Shown: one piece after another, positions 1 through 11,311 of the stretch
Position numbering within the stretch: position 1 is the stretch's first letter
How the letters are laid out: each line of letters opens with the position of its first letter
NCBI GenBank assembly: GCA_963811595.1
Contig: CAWERW010000011.1
Coordinates: forward strand, 1-64,000
Origin: DASQFQ01 sp963811595
GTDB taxonomy: Bacteria > Actinomycetota > Thermoleophilia > Solirubrobacterales > Solirubrobacteraceae
Reading direction: 5' to 3'
Length of the DNA: 64,000 nt
Notes under the pieces: generated by a model
What the model was told of the DNA's origin: nothing
Database searches by the model: none
Seen by the model: only the letters and a program-made list of their open reading frames with translations
Program-made: the position numbers and the translations under genes

Positions 1-1141
1 GAGCTGCGCGGCTTCACCGAGAGCGTGGGCTCCACCGAGCGCGACATCGCGGGGCGGGTGTTCGGCTACGTCCCCGCCGGCAGGCCGATCAAGTTCGTGC
101 ACGACACGGTTGCGCGGGGCGTCGTCGGCGCGCTGGGCGGCGCCGCGACCGCCGCCGGCCGCGGCGCCGGCACGCTCGTGGGAGCGCCGCCCGCGGCCCG
201 AGCGGCCGCTGTCGGCGACGGGCGCGCGGTGGCCTCGGGATCTCCGTCCTCAACGGGCTGGGTCGGCGACCGGCTCGAGCGCGAGGGCACCGCGCTGGCT
301 CAGCCGATGGCGGTGCGGGCCGGCGGGCTCGCGAACCCGGCTCGCCGCCGTCGCTGGCCGGGGCGTTTCCCGCCGCGACGCGGCGGCTCGTCGTCTTCCT
401 CCACGGCCTCATGGAGACCGAGTTCACCTGGCGCGGGGGCCGCGAGACTACGGCGCGTCGCTGGCGCGCGAGCTCGGCTACACGCCGGTCTACGTCCGCT
501 ACAACAGCGGTCGCCACATGTCCGAGAACGGCCGCTCGCTGGCCGACCTGCTCGGGCGGTGCGCGCCGCGTGGCCGGTCGAGGTCGAGGAGATCGCGCTC
601 GTCGGCCACTCGATGGGCGGCCTCGTCGCCCGAGCGCCTGCTCGCGCGGCGCTGACGAGGCGGCCTGGGCGGACACGTCCGCCACGTCGATCTCGCTCGG
701 CTCGCCGCACATGGGCGCGCCGCTCGAGCAGGCGCGTCCACTGCGCGGCGCCGGCCTGAGCCAGCTGCCCGAGACCCGCACGCTCGCCACGTTCCTGCGC
801 CGCCGCAGCGCGGCATCCGCGACCTCCGCCAGGGCTCGCTCGTCGACGAGGACTGGCGCGACCGCGACCCCGAAGCGCTGCGCGCCGCCGCGTGCCAGGA
901 GATCCCGCTGCTCGAGGGCGCGACGCACTGCTTCGTGTCGGCGACCGTCACGCGCAGCCCGCGCCACCCCTGGGCCGCCTGCTCGGCGACAGCTCGTGCT
1001 CGTGCCGAGCGCGTCGGGCCGCCGCGCGCGCGCAAGCATCGCCTTCGGCGACGAGTACGGCCTGCACGTCGGCGGCGCGACCACTTCGCGCTGCTCAACC
1101 ACCCGGTCGTGTACGAGAAGCTTCACGCGTGGCTGCGCTAG
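1..1141 (+). CDS. Alpha/beta hydrolase (PGAP1/lipase-like), 5' partial, frameshifted
   Basis: The gene enters from the left edge, since the frame is already open at base 1. Piecing the three forward frames together gives a lipase-like fold: a beta strand with VVFLHGLMETEFTW, a segment TPVYVRYNSGRHMSENG, the nucleophile elbow GHSMGGL (Ser), then SLGSPHMGAPLEQ, and a C-terminal LNHPVVYEKLHAWLR ending in TAG at 1139-1141. GHSMGG and LGSPHMG are typical of PGAP1-like and triacylglycerol-lipase-like esterases. At least five single-base frame changes are needed to read it through, so the sequence as given cannot encode one polypeptide. The intact motifs on both sides of each shift suggest sequence error rather than decay. 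The substrate is unknown. Confidence 0.7.
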
Positions 1142-1541
1142 CCGACTACCCGCACGTCCTCGAGATCCCGACCGCTGGAAGGAGAACACGTCTACGGGCA
1201 CGTCAACAACGTCGAATTCTACTCGTACTTCGACACCGTGATCAAACGCTACCTGATCACGGAGGGCGGCCTCGACATCCACGCGGCGCGGTGATCGGGC
1301 TGTGCGTCGAGTCGCACTGCGCGTTCGAGGCCGCGCTGTCCTTCCCCGAGATCGTCCGGCAGGCCTGCGGGTCGCCCACCTCGGGGAGCTCGAGCGTCCG
1401 CTACGAGATCGGCCTGTTCCGAGCGGCCGACCCGGAGCCGGTCGTGAGGGCTGGTTCGTCCACGTCTTCGTCGACCGCGAGGAGCGCCGCCCGCACGAGA
1501 TTCCCGCCCACGTGCGGGGGGCGCTGGAGCGCCTCAGCTGA
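1130..1541 (+). CDS. Acyl-CoA thioesterase, hotdog fold (4HBT-like), frameshifted
   Basis: The corrected reading gives DYPHVLEIPTRWKEN, then YGHVNNVEFYSYFDTVI, and a C-terminus WFVHVFVDREERRPHEIP. This is the layout of the 4-hydroxybenzoyl-CoA/YbgC thioesterases, where an Asp just before YGHVNN is catalytic. About 135 residues is normal for the family. At least two single-base shifts lie near 1175-1300 and one near 1365. The proposed GTG start at 1130 overlaps the end of the upstream hydrolase. The gene converges on tetR, with an 8-bp overlap of the 3' ends. Expected role: hydrolysis of an acyl-CoA in the cytosol. Confidence 0.7.
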
Positions 1542-2091
1542 GCGGCTCGCGCAAGGCGCTGAACGCGCGATCCACGAGCTCCGGCAGCTCGGCGCGCTCC
1601 GGGTGCGCCGCCCACTCGGAGACGGCGACGACCGCGCCGGTGCAGGCGGCGGCCAGTACGCGCGTCCGGAAGTCGCGGGGTCGCCCAGCCCGGCGGCGAA
1701 CACCGCCTCGGTCGACCGCTGGTTGTCGGCGATCCGGGCGCGCAAGGCGGGCGTGCTCCAGATCAGCTGCGCGCGGGCCAGGATCGTCGCGCGGTCGCGC
1801 TCGTAGACAACGGCGAGGCCGGCGAGGATCGTCGCGCGGACGCGCTCGATCGGGTGCTCTGCCGCCGGGCGCGCGCGGATCAGCTCGGCCATCAGCGGGT
1901 CGTAGTCGTCCGTCGCGACGACGTCCTCCTTGGCCGGGAAGTTGCGGGAAGAACGTCATGTGCGAGACGCCGGCCGCGGCGGCGATCTGCTCCACCGTGG
2001 TCTCCTCGTAGCCGTGCTCCAGGAACAGGCGCATGGCCGCGTCCTGGATGCGCTGCCGCGTCTCGGCCTTCTTGCGTTCGCGCAGGCTCAT
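1534..2091 (-). CDS. TetR-family transcriptional regulator, frameshifted
   Basis: The N-terminus reads MSLRERKKAETRQRIQDAAM, followed by LFLEHGYEETTVEQIAAAAG and VSHMTFF, a textbook TetR helix-turn-helix. The ligand-binding part continues after a shift near 1935 as MAELIRARPAAEHPIERVRA. A second shift near 1660 leads to the C-terminus VVAVSEWAAHPERAELPELV. Total length is about 185 residues, normal for the family. Its ATG overlaps the stop of the MFS gene (ATGA), so the two are co-transcribed and translationally coupled. It probably represses that efflux gene through the inverted repeat at 3543-3574. Confidence 0.85.
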   Translation of the reverse strand: MSLRERKKAETRQRIQDAAMRLFLEHGYEETTVEQIAAAAGVSHMTFFPQLPGQGGRRRDGRLRPADGRADPRAPGGRAPDRARPRDDPRRPRRCLRARPRDDPGPRAADLEHARLARPDRRQPAVDRGGVRRRAGRPRDFRTRVLAAACTGAVVAVSEWAAHPERAELPELVDRAFSALREPLS

Positions 2092-3542
2092 GCGACCGGT
2101 GCGCGCCCGAGCCGGCGGGCGCAGCCGATGGCGGCGAGTGCCACCACGGCGGCGCACGCCAGCAGCACGCTCGCCATCCCGCTCACGAATGCGTGCGCGG
2201 CGGAGGCGTGAAGACCGGGCACGGCGACGGCCACGGCGACCGAGTCGCGCGCGCGGCGTCGGCGGAGGGCGCGGGCACGCCGTGCAGGTGCGGACCGAGG
2301 TCGCTCGCGTAGACAGCCGACAGCAGGCCGCCGAGCGCGGCGACGCCCAGCGCGCCGCCCACCTGGCGCAGGGTGTTGTTGATCGCGGCACCGGTGCCCG
2401 CCTCGCCGTCGGGCAGCTCGGCGAGCACGGCGTCCATCGCCGGCGCCATCGCGCCGCCCACTCCCGCGCCGCAGACCGCGAGCGCCGCGCGATCACCGCG
2501 TAGGGCGTCGCGGCGGTGCAGACGGTGGCGAGCCACACGAGCGAGGCTGCGAGCAGCACGAGGCCGCCGCTGACGACGACGCCGGTGCCCAGCGCGCGAT
2601 CGAGACGCCCCGCGAGCCCGCCGCCCAGCATCAGGCCCGCCATCAGCGGGACGAGGCGACGCCGGTGCCCAAGGCGTCGTGGCCGAGGACGCTCTGGAAG
2701 AACTGCGGCAGCACGAACAGCAGACCGTAGAGCGCGAACGAGACGACCACGCCGGCCACGGTCCCCCATGCGAAGCGCCGGTTGCGGAGCAGCGCCGGAT
2801 CGGCCAGCGGCGCGGCGGCACGGCGCTCCCAGACCACGAACGCGGCGCCGAGCGCCGCCGGCGAGGCCGAGCAGCGCAAGCGTCGCCGGCGCGGCCCATC
2901 CGCGCTCCGGCGCGTGCACCAGGGAGAACACGAGCGCGACGACGCAGGCCGCGGCGAGGCCCGTCCCCATCCAGTCCGCTCGCCGCGGCTCGGCCGGCGC
3001 GAGGCGGGCAGGAGCGCGGCGCCTGCCGCCAGCGCCACGGCGATCACCGGCACGTTGACCCAGAACACGGCGCTCCACGTGAAGGACTGCAGCAGCGCGC
3101 CCCCGACGATCGGGCCGACCGGCAGCCCGATGGCCACCGCGACGGTGATCGCCGCGATCGCTCGCGGGCGCTCGGCGGGCGGGAACAGGGCGGGCACGTA
3201 GGCGATCGCCAGTGGCATGATCGCGGCCGCTCCCACACCCATGGCCGCGCGTGCTGCGATCAGCTCGCCGACCGAGCCCGCGAGCGCCGACCACGCCGAC
3301 GCGCCGCCGAACAGCGCCACCTCGGCGAGCAGCGCCGGCCGCCGGCCCCCCCGGTCACCGAGCAGGCCGGCGGGCAGCATCGCGCCGGCGAAGGCGAGCA
3401 CGTAGGCGTCGACGATCCACTGCAGCTGCGCGGTGCCGGCGCCGAGAGAGGTGGCGATCGTCGGCAGCGCAACGTTGACACCGTGATGTCGAGGCCGACC
3501 ACCAGGACCGCGAGGCAGAGCACGGCGAATACCCAGTTGCAT
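2088..3542 (-). CDS. MFS efflux transporter, DHA2 (EmrB/QacA) type, frameshifted
   Basis: The corrected protein starts with a hydrophobic segment, VFAVLCLAVLVVGLDITV, then VNVALPTIATSLGAGTAQLQ and WIVDAYVLAFAGAMLPAG followed by LLGDRGGRR. This is the motif-A/motif-C pattern of 14-TM drug-proton antiporters. Later segments include GLPVGPIVGGALLQ and FALYGLLFVLPQFFQSVLG. About 480 residues is close to the usual size. At least four single-base shifts interrupt it. The ATG at 3542 directly abuts the operator arm, implying a leaderless or very short 5' UTR. TetR follows with an ATGA overlap. The exported substrate cannot be told from sequence. Confidence 0.8.
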
Positions 3543-3574
3543 TGTTAGTCTCCAACATAAGGTAGAGACTAACA
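3543..3574 (-). promoter_or_regulatory. TetR-type operator upstream of the MFS/tetR operon
   Basis: A perfect 10-bp inverted repeat, TGTTAGTCTC / GAGACTAACA (3543-3552 and 3565-3574), is separated by 12 bp. It is AT-rich compared with its surroundings. On the minus strand the spacer contains TTATGT, a possible -10 element, and the downstream arm ends at the MFS start codon. This is the expected size and place for a dimeric TetR repressor site. It also sits 44 bp before the divergent lipoprotein gene. Confidence 0.75.
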
Positions 3575-3618
3575 CGAATGTTCGAGGCTGAGACGGCGTC
3601 CTGCCATCCTGTTGCCCC

Positions 3619-4827
<1,209 letters not shown>

Positions 4828-4831
<4 letters not shown>

Positions 4832-5591
4832 GCATCGAGGCGCTCGACGGGCTGGACGTCGACGCGCGTGCGCGCGGACAACCCGGGCCCGTTCACGCTG
4901 ACGGGCACGAACACGTGGGTGGTCGGCCGCGACCCGGCGTGGGTGGTCGACCCGGGCCCGACATCTCCGACCACCTCGACGCCGTCGCGGCCGAGGTCGA
5001 GGCGCGCGGCGGCGCGGGCGGGATCGCGGTCACCCACGACCACGGCGACCACGTCGAGGGGCTGCTCGCGCTGCGCGAGCGCCTCGGCCGCCCGCGGGTC
5101 GGCGCGCGCCGCTACGCGGCCGACGTGCGGCTCGGCGACGGCGACCGCTTCGGCCCGCTCGCGCGTGCACCGCTGCCGGGCCACGCGCACGACCACCTCG
5201 CGTTCGTGTGCGACGGCGTCTGCTTCGCCGGCGACGCCGTGCTCGGCGAGGGCAGCGTGTTCGTCGCCGGGGACATGGCGGGTACCTGGACGGCGCTGCA
5301 GCGCGCTGCGCCAGCTCGCCCTGCGGGTGATCTGCCCCGGCCACGGGCCGCCGGTGTGGGACCCGGCGGCAAGCTCGACGAGTACCTCGCCCACCGCCTC
5401 GAGCGCGAGCGCGGCTGCTGGCGGCGCTCGACGACGGCCTGCGCGGCGAGGACGAGCTGCTCGACGCCGTGTGGGACGACGCGCCGGCCGCGCTGCGGCC
5501 GGCGGCGGCGGTCACGCTGGGGGCGCACCGAGAGAAGCTTCAGGCCGAGGGGCGCTGGCCTCAGCGAGACGGCGGCTCGCGAGCGCCATAG
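4828..5591 (+). CDS. MBL-fold metallo-hydrolase (LACTB2/glyoxalase II-like), frameshifted
   Basis: After a leader with NPGPFTLTGTNTWVVGRDPA and WVVDPGP, the zinc motif reads VTHDHGDHVEGLLAL (HxHxDH). Further ligand regions are LPGHAHDHLAFVCDG, FAGDAVLGEGSVFV and RVICPGHGPPVWDP. The C-terminal helices (LDEYLAHRLERER, then AAVTLGAHREKL) match the winged-helix-like tail of LACTB2-type hydrolases. About 250 residues is normal. At least three shifts are present, near 4870, 5310 and 5415. The start overlaps the stop of the sugar dehydrogenase. The 3' end overlaps the convergent dehydrogenase by about 80 bp, which may itself be an indel artefact. Confidence 0.75.
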
Positions 5592-6608
5592 CGGCGGCGA
5601 GCGGGGTGGTCGACGCGGCCTCCGCCTCGTCGAAGATCGGCCGCACCGTGTCGCCGATGGCGCGCACTCGCTCCTCGGCGCGCTCGGGTCGTAGCCGCCG
5701 GGCTCGAGCTCGACGGCGATGTTGACGATGCCGCCCGCGTTGACGACGAAGTCCGGCGCCCACAGGATCCCGCGCGCGGTCAGCACCTCGGCGACGGACC
5801 GGTCGGCGAGCTGGTTGTTGGCGGCGCCGGCGATCGCGCGGCAGCGCAGCGCGGGGACGGTCTCGGCGTCGAGGACGCCGCCCAGCGCGCACGGCGCGAG
5901 CACGTCGACGTCGGCGAGCAGCGCGGCGTCCGGGTCGGTCCAGTCGGCGCCGAGCTCGTCGGCGAGCGGGCGCTTGCCCTCGTCGACGTCGGCGCACACC
6001 AGCCGCGCGCCCGCCGCGGCCAGCAGGCGCGCGAGCGACGCCGCCGACGTGGCCGAGGCCCGATGACCGCGACGCGAGCGCTCGGCGAGGTCGGGCGTGC
6101 CGAACACGCGCTCGCAGGCGACCTCGATCGCCTCGAGGACGCCGAGCGCGGTCCACGGGCTCGGGTCGCCGGAGCCGCCGCGCTCGACCGCGAGGCCGGA
6201 GACGTGGCGGGTGCCCTCGGCGATCACGGTCATGTCGGCGTCGGAGGTCCCGACGTCCTCGGCGGTCAGGTAGCGGCCGCCGAGCAGTCGACGGTGTCGG
6301 CGAAGTCGAGCAGCGCGCCGCGGCGCTCGCTCCGGGCCGAGCGGCGGCTCGCCCGCGCGGCGCACGATCACGCCCTTGCCGCCGCCCTGCGGGAGGCCGG
6401 CGACGGCGGCCTTGTAGGTCATCGCGCGCGACAGGCGCAGCGCGTCGCGCACCGCGTCGCGCGAGTCGGCGTAGGTCCACATGCGGCAGCCGCCGAGCGA
6501 CGGGCCGCGCGCCGTCGAGTGGACGGCGACGATCGTGAAGAGGCCCGAGCGCCGGCCGCGGCGGATGAGCAGCTCCTCGTGCTCGAGGGTCTCCAGGTAG
6601 CGCTCGAT
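5512..6608 (-). CDS. Glu/Leu/Phe/Val dehydrogenase family protein, frameshifted
   Basis: Recognisable blocks in order are GGCRMWTYADSRDAVRDALR, LSRAMTYKAAVAGLPQGGGK (glycine-rich, with the catalytic Lys region), YLTAEDVGTSDADMTVIAEG, a Rossmann segment around GLGHVGG, LLADVDVLAPCALGGVLDAE, AIAGAANNQL and FVVNAGGIVNIAVELEPGGY. These are hallmarks of leucine/phenylalanine dehydrogenases, which oxidatively deaminate branched or aromatic amino acids with NAD. At about 360 residues it is normal. Three or more indels interrupt it. No ATG, GTG or TTG lies between an in-frame TAG and the conserved N-terminus (RIERYLETLEHEELL), so the true start has been lost or is non-canonical. Confidence 0.85.
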
Positions 6609-6628
6609 GCGCCGAGCCTAGTACGCCG

Positions 6629-8093
6629 CTAGCGGGTCTTGCCGCTCGGCGGCGGCGCCGCCGGGTCCTGCTGCGTCGCCGGCGCGGCGATCTCGTCTGC
6701 GGGCGCGGGCGGCGCGGTGTCGCCGCCGGTCGCGGGCGCGCTGCCGTCGCCGGTGGTGGCGGGCGGATCGACCACGGGCGCGAGCGGCTCGGTCGCGTCG
6801 TCGGTCACCGGGTCGGCGGCGACGGGCGGCTCGGCGGGCGCGGTGACGCCGCCGGAGACCTCGTCGACGCCGCCGTCCGAGGCGCCCGCCGCCGGTCGAC
6901 GGCGCGTAGATCGGGATCGAGGGCGGCGCGAGCGGCGTCTCGGCGGCCTTGGCCGGGTGGCGGCGCGCTCTCGCGCCGGGCCGGGTGCTGGGCGACCGGC
7001 GCCGTGAGGGCGCGGGTGCGGCCGCGGCGGCGCTGGTGAGCGCGGCGCGGCGCTGGACGGGGGAGGGGTTGGTGACGGCGTGCGCGGCCGCCTGCTCGCG
7101 CCCGCTGCTTCGACGGGGCGTGCTGGGCGGCGTAGTTCTTGACCTCGACGGCGCCGCCCGCGGTCAGCGCCGCGGCGCAGGCGACGGCGGCGACCTTGCA
7201 GGCGGTGGCGCCACCGACGGCGACCGCGCCGCCCGCGGCGGCTCCGCCACCGCCGCGGCCGCGCCGCCCGCAGCGGCGCCGCCGCCGCCGAGGCCGAACA
7301 GCTTGGCGGCGAGCGCCGCGGCGCCGGCGCCGGGGGTCAGCGCGGCGAAGCTCGAGCGCACGCTGCGCAGGGCGGCGCGGTACTCGCGGCAGCCGGAGCA
7401 CTCGCGCATGTGGCGGCGGGCGCGGCCGGAGGCCTTGACGCCGCGGTCGTAGGCGGCGACGAGGTCCTCGCGGATCACCGCGCAGTCGGTGCTGCGCGCC
7501 TCGGCCGCCTCGACGAGGCCGAGCCGGGCGCGCACGAGCAGCGACTTGACGGCGGGGACGGTGACGTCGAGCGCCGCGGCGAGGTCGGCGTAGGACATGC
7601 CGTCGATCTCGCGCATCAGCAGCGCCGAGCGCTGCTGCTCGGGCAGGCGGCCGACGTCGGTGACGAGCCGGCGCAGGTCCTCGCGGCGCTGGGCGTCCTC
7701 GATCGGGTCGTGCAGCGGCGTGCGCGACATCTCGAAGATGTCGGCGGGCGCGGGCATCGGGCGGCGCAGGTGGTCGATGCAGCGGTTGTGGGCGACGCGG
7801 TAGAGCCAGGCGCGCACGTTGACCGGGCGCTCGTCGGCGCGCAGCGCGCCGAAGGCGCGCACGAAGACGTCCTGCAGCACGTCCTCGGCGTCCTGGCGCG
7901 ACTGCGCCGAGAGCATCTGGCGCACGTAGGCGAACAGCCGCTGGCGGTAGCGGTCGTGGAGCACGTTGAACGCCTCGTCGGCGCCGGCCCGGAACAGCGC
8001 GAGCAGCTGGTCGTCGGACCGCAGACGCAGAAGCGGGGCCGAGATCGAGAGGCGAGAGAGGCTCGCCGGTGCGCGAAGGGCTGAGGCTTCCAC
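6629..8093 (-). CDS. ECF-type sigma factor with C-terminal zinc-finger, glycine-rich and Pro/Ala-rich tail, frameshifted
   Basis: Sigma region 2 is clear: AFNVLHDRYRQRLFAYVRQM, DAEDVLQDVFVRAFGAL and VRAWLYRVAHNRCIDHLRR. Region 4 follows: RLPEQQRSALLMREIDGMSY, ADLAAALDVTVPAVKSLLVR. After about residue 200 comes HMRECSGCREY, the zinc motif of zf-HC2 anti-sigma domains, then a Gly/Ala-rich hydrophobic stretch (KVAAVACAAALTAGGAVEV) and a long Pro/Ala/Thr-rich tail ending PSGKTR. At least two shifts (near 7310 and in the tail) must be corrected to read it all. The fusion suggests a sigma factor carrying its own inhibitory or tethering domain. The GTG start has GGGAGCT upstream and is divergent from arfB. 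Confidence 0.8.
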
Positions 8094-8179
8094 TGTTGTT
8101 CAGCTCCCGGAGGGTGGCGGCTGTACCGCCGACTCTAACCTCTGGCGCGGCCCGAAGTTGTGCGCTTGTCGAATCCGTC

Positions 8180-8587
8180 ATGCCCAGTTTGCCCATTAGT
8201 GAAGGCGTTGACTTGCCGCTCGAAGAGATCGAGCTGCGCGTCTCGCGCTCCTCGGGACCGGGTGGGCAGCACGCCAACGTGACCGCCTCGCGGGTCGAGG
8301 CGATCTTCGACGTCAACGCCTCACAGGCGTTGTCGCCCGAGCAGAAGGCCCGCATCGGCGGCCGCCTCGGCTCGCGCGTGACCGCCGTCGCGCAGGACAC
8401 GCGCTCCCAGCACCGCAACCGCGAGCTCGCGCTCGAGCGGCTTGCACGACGCCTTGCAGGGGCGCTGAAGGTGTCGCGCCCGCGCACGAAGACGCGGCCG
8501 ACGCGGGCGTCGCAGAAGCGGCGGATCGAGAGCAAGAAGCGGCGCGGCGAGACCAAGCGCGCGCGCCGGCGGCCGGAGCTCGACTAA
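8180..8587 (+). CDS. arfB: Peptidyl-tRNA hydrolase ArfB (ribosome rescue factor)
   Basis: This 135-residue protein has the class I release-factor core: ELRVSRSSGPGGQHANVTAS with the catalytic GGQ, then VEAIFDV. Its very basic C-terminal tail (TRPTRASQKRRIESKKRRG) is what ArfB/YaeJ inserts into the empty mRNA channel of stalled ribosomes. Length matches the family (about 140). It lacks the codon-recognition domains of RF1/RF2, as expected. The ATG at 8180 is chosen because it begins directly before the conserved domain; longer in-frame extensions have no homologous features. It is one of the few intact genes in the first 12 kb. Confidence 0.9.
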   Translation: MPSLPISEGVDLPLEEIELRVSRSSGPGGQHANVTASRVEAIFDVNASQALSPEQKARIGGRLGSRVTAVAQDTRSQHRNRELALERLARRLAGALKVSRPRTKTRPTRASQKRRIESKKRRGETKRARRRPELD

Positions 8588-8620
8588 GGCGGCGGCCGAC
8601 ACGAGCCGATCCTCTCACCG

Positions 8621-9025
8621 ATGCCGTACGCACTCGAGCCGCACGTGGCGGGAGAACTGGGCGACGCCACCGTGATGGACCCTTCGACCCACCCGCCGGT
8701 CGTGACCGACGTCGAGTACGTGCTCGACACCCCGCACGCCGATGACCTGATCGAGTCGTTCCCGGTCTTCCTGGTCACCGAGGTGCTCGCGACGGCGCTC
8801 ACGGGCGTCGCCGGCGTCAGCTTCGGCCCCGCCGAGCTACGGCCGGGGGATCGCTACCTGGAGACCTACGGCGACGTGCCGCACCCCGCCTATGTCCGGC
8901 TGTTGATCGCCGGCGGCCCGGACGTCTGGATCGGGGACGACCTCCTGCTGCACGTCTCCGATCGCCTGATGGCGCTGTTGAGCGAGTTCAACCTCACGTA
9001 CTGCGACGTCACCAGGGCTAGTTGA
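8621..9025 (+). CDS. Conserved-looking hypothetical protein, 134 aa
   Basis: I do not recognise this protein. It is acidic and soluble-looking, with no signal peptide or membrane segment. It shows alternating hydrophobic and acidic stretches (DDLIESFPVFLVTEVLATAL, VWIGDDLLLHVSDRLMALLS) typical of a compact alpha/beta fold. It is intact amid frameshifted neighbours and shows the region's strong GC3 bias, so it is likely a real gene. No clear Shine-Dalgarno precedes the ATG. It converges on the acyl-CoA ligase gene with an 8-bp overlap. Confidence 0.6.
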   Translation: MPYALEPHVAGELGDATVMDPSTHPPVVTDVEYVLDTPHADDLIESFPVFLVTEVLATALTGVAGVSFGPAELRPGDRYLETYGDVPHPAYVRLLIAGGPDVWIGDDLLLHVSDRLMALLSEFNLTYCDVTRAS

Positions 9026-10446
9026 CCCGCCGCTCGCGGCCCTCCCAGAACGGCTCGCGGAGCTGTGTCTTGAGGACCTTGCCCGGGCCGGACTTCGGCA
9101 GCGGCTCGTCGCGGAGCTCGATGTCGCGCGGGACCTTGAAGCCCGCGATGTGGCGCGGCAGTGGTCGAGCAGGGCGTCGGCGGTGACCGGCTCGCGCGGG
9201 ACGACGACGGCGTGGACGGCCTCGCCCCAGCGGTCGTCGGGGACGGCGAACGCGGCGGCCTCGGCGACCGCCGGGTGGCGCAGCAGCGTGGCCTCGATCT
9301 CGAGCGAGTAGACGTTCTCGCCGCCGCTGACGATCATGTCCTTCGCGCGGTCGATCACGTACACGTAGCCGTCCTCGTCCTCGGCGACGAGGTCGCCGGA
9401 GCGGTACCAGCCGTCGACGAGCGCGTCGGCGGTCTCCTGCTCGCGGCGCCAGTAGCCCTGCATGACGTTGGGGCCGCGGATCCACAGCTCGCCGTCGCGG
9501 ATGTCGACCTCGACGCCCGGCACCGGTCTGCCGACCGAGCCGAGCCGCTCGCCGCCCCGGCGGTGGTCCTCGGGCGTGAGGTGGGTGACGGTCGGCGCGG
9601 CCTCCGTCATCCCGTAGAACTGGGCGACGTCGCAGTCCGGGAGGCGGTCGAGGACCCGCTGCTGGAGCTCCGCGGAGATCGGCGAGGCCGCGTACTGGAC
9701 GTGCCGCAGCGAGGAGAGGTCGGCGTCGTCGGCGCCCGGCGCGTCGAGCAGCATCGGCGAGCATCGTCGGCACGAGCACGGTGTGGGTGATCCGCTCGCG
9801 CTCGATCGTCTCCAGCACGGCCGCGGCGTCGAAGCGCGGGAGCAGGACCTGCTCCGCGCCGACCCACGTGCACGCGATCAGGTTCGCGATCCCGGCGACG
9901 TGGAACATCGGGCAGACGTGCAGCCAGCGCTGGTCGGCGCGGTGGCCGGTGGCGGCGAGGTTGTGCTGCGCGTTGGCGAGCAGGTTGCCGTGCGAGAGCA
10001 TCACGCCCTTCGGCCGCCCGGTCGTGCCGCCGGTGTACGAGATCGCGGCGAGCGTGTCGGGCGCGAAGATCGCGCGCGCGCGACGCGGCGGGCCGGACAC
10101 GAGGTCCTCCCAGTCGGCGCGCGCGCACGCCGAGGTCGACGTCCTGGTCGGTGATGAGGATCGACGAGCTCTGCGTCCTCCGCGATGAAGCGCAGCTCGT
10201 CGGGCGCCAGGCGGTAGTTCAGGCTGACCACGACGCCGCCCGCCGCCGGCACGCCCAGCCACGCCTCGGCGTGCGCCCGCGTGTTGGCGTGCCGAGGACG
10301 CCGACCCGCGCGCCCGGGGCGAGATCGAGCGCGCGACAGGCGCTCCGCCAGCTCGCGGTAGGTGAGCGCCACGTCGTCGACCCGCGACGCCACCGCGTCC
10401 CGTAGAGCCGCGCCGCTCGCCGCAGCGGCCAGCCGAGATCGCTCAC
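9018..10446 (-). CDS. AMP-dependent acyl-CoA synthetase/ligase, frameshifted
   Basis: Diagnostic ANL-superfamily motifs appear in order: LTYRELAERLSRA, VSLNYRLAPDELRFIAEDAE, the P-loop AISYTGGTTGRPKGVMLSHG, FYGMTEAAPTVTHL, LWIRGPNVMQGYWRREQ, GWYRSGDLVAEDEDGYVYV, DMIVSGGENVYSLEIEATL and the C-terminal Lys region LPKSGPGKVLKTQLREPFW. It forms acyl-AMP and then acyl-CoA from a free carboxylate, ATP and CoA. About 475 residues is slightly short but complete. At least four indels are needed. The GTG start overlaps the stop of the amidohydrolase (GTGA). As the last gene of the liv-linked operon, it presumably activates the imported acid. Confidence 0.9.
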
Positions 10447-11311
10447 AGCCCCAGCAGGCGGGCCGCGTTCTCCTTCAGCACCAGCGGCCGCACCTCGTCG
10501 CGGATCTCGAGCTTCTCGAAGTCCGCGAGCCAGCGGTCGGGCGTGATCAGCGGGTAGTCCGACCCGAAGAGCATCTTCTCCTTGAGCAGCGTGTTCGTGT
10601 AGCGCACGAGGATCTCCGGGAAGTACTTCGGCGACCAGCCGGAGAGGTCGATGTAGACGTTCGGCTTGTGCACGGCGATCGCCAGCGCCTCCTCCTGCCA
10701 CGGGAACGAGGGGTGGGCGAGGATGATGTCGAGCTCGGGGAAGTCGGCGGCGACGTCGTCGACCAGCATCGGGTTGGAGTACTTGAGCTTCACCCCGCCG
10801 CCGCCCGGCATGCCGGCGCCGATCCCCGTCGTGCCGGAGTGGAACAGCGCGATCAGCCCCGCCTCGGCGATCACCTCGTAGAGCGGGTACCACGCGCGGT
10901 CGTTGGGCCAGAACGCCTGGATGTTGGGGTGGAACTTGAAGCCGCGCACGCCGCGCTCGATCAGCTCGCGCGCCTCGCGCACCCCGAGCTTGCCCTTGTG
11001 CGGGTCGACCGACCCGAACGGGATGCAGCACGTCCGGGTTGGCCTCCGCCGCCGCCAGCACCTCGTCGTTGCCGAGCCGCCGCCGCCCCATCCCGGCCTC
11101 GTCGTCGACGTTGAAGAGGACGGCGACCATGTTGCGCTCGCGGTAGTAGTCGGCGACCTCCTGCGCGGTCGGCTGCGGCGGCGTGGCCGCCGAAGTAGGC
11201 CGCGGCCGCCGCCAGGATCTCGCCGGTGACCGGGTCCTGCTCCTCGCCCTCGTTGCGCTCGGCGTGCACGTGCACGTCGATCGCCGCGAGCGAGCCGACG
11301 TCGATGCTCAC
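10443..11311 (-). CDS. Amidohydrolase family protein (amidohydrolase 2/ACMSD-like), frameshifted
   Basis: The N-terminus has the metal motif AIDVHVHAE (HxH). The well-preserved C-terminal half carries GFKFHPNIQAFWPNDRAWYP, GLIALFHSGTTGIGAG, LDIILAHPSFPWQEEALAIA and MLFGSDYPLITPDRW. The conserved His residues and the GSDYP Asp are the metal and catalytic positions of the ACMSD-type decarboxylase/hydrolase branch (PF04909). Known members decarboxylate or hydrolyse cyclic and aromatic acids, so either reaction is possible. Indels disrupt about residues 40-110. Both ends are coupled to neighbours through GTGA overlaps (10443-10446 and 11308-11311). Context points to catabolism of the substrate imported by the liv transporter. 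Confidence 0.8.
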
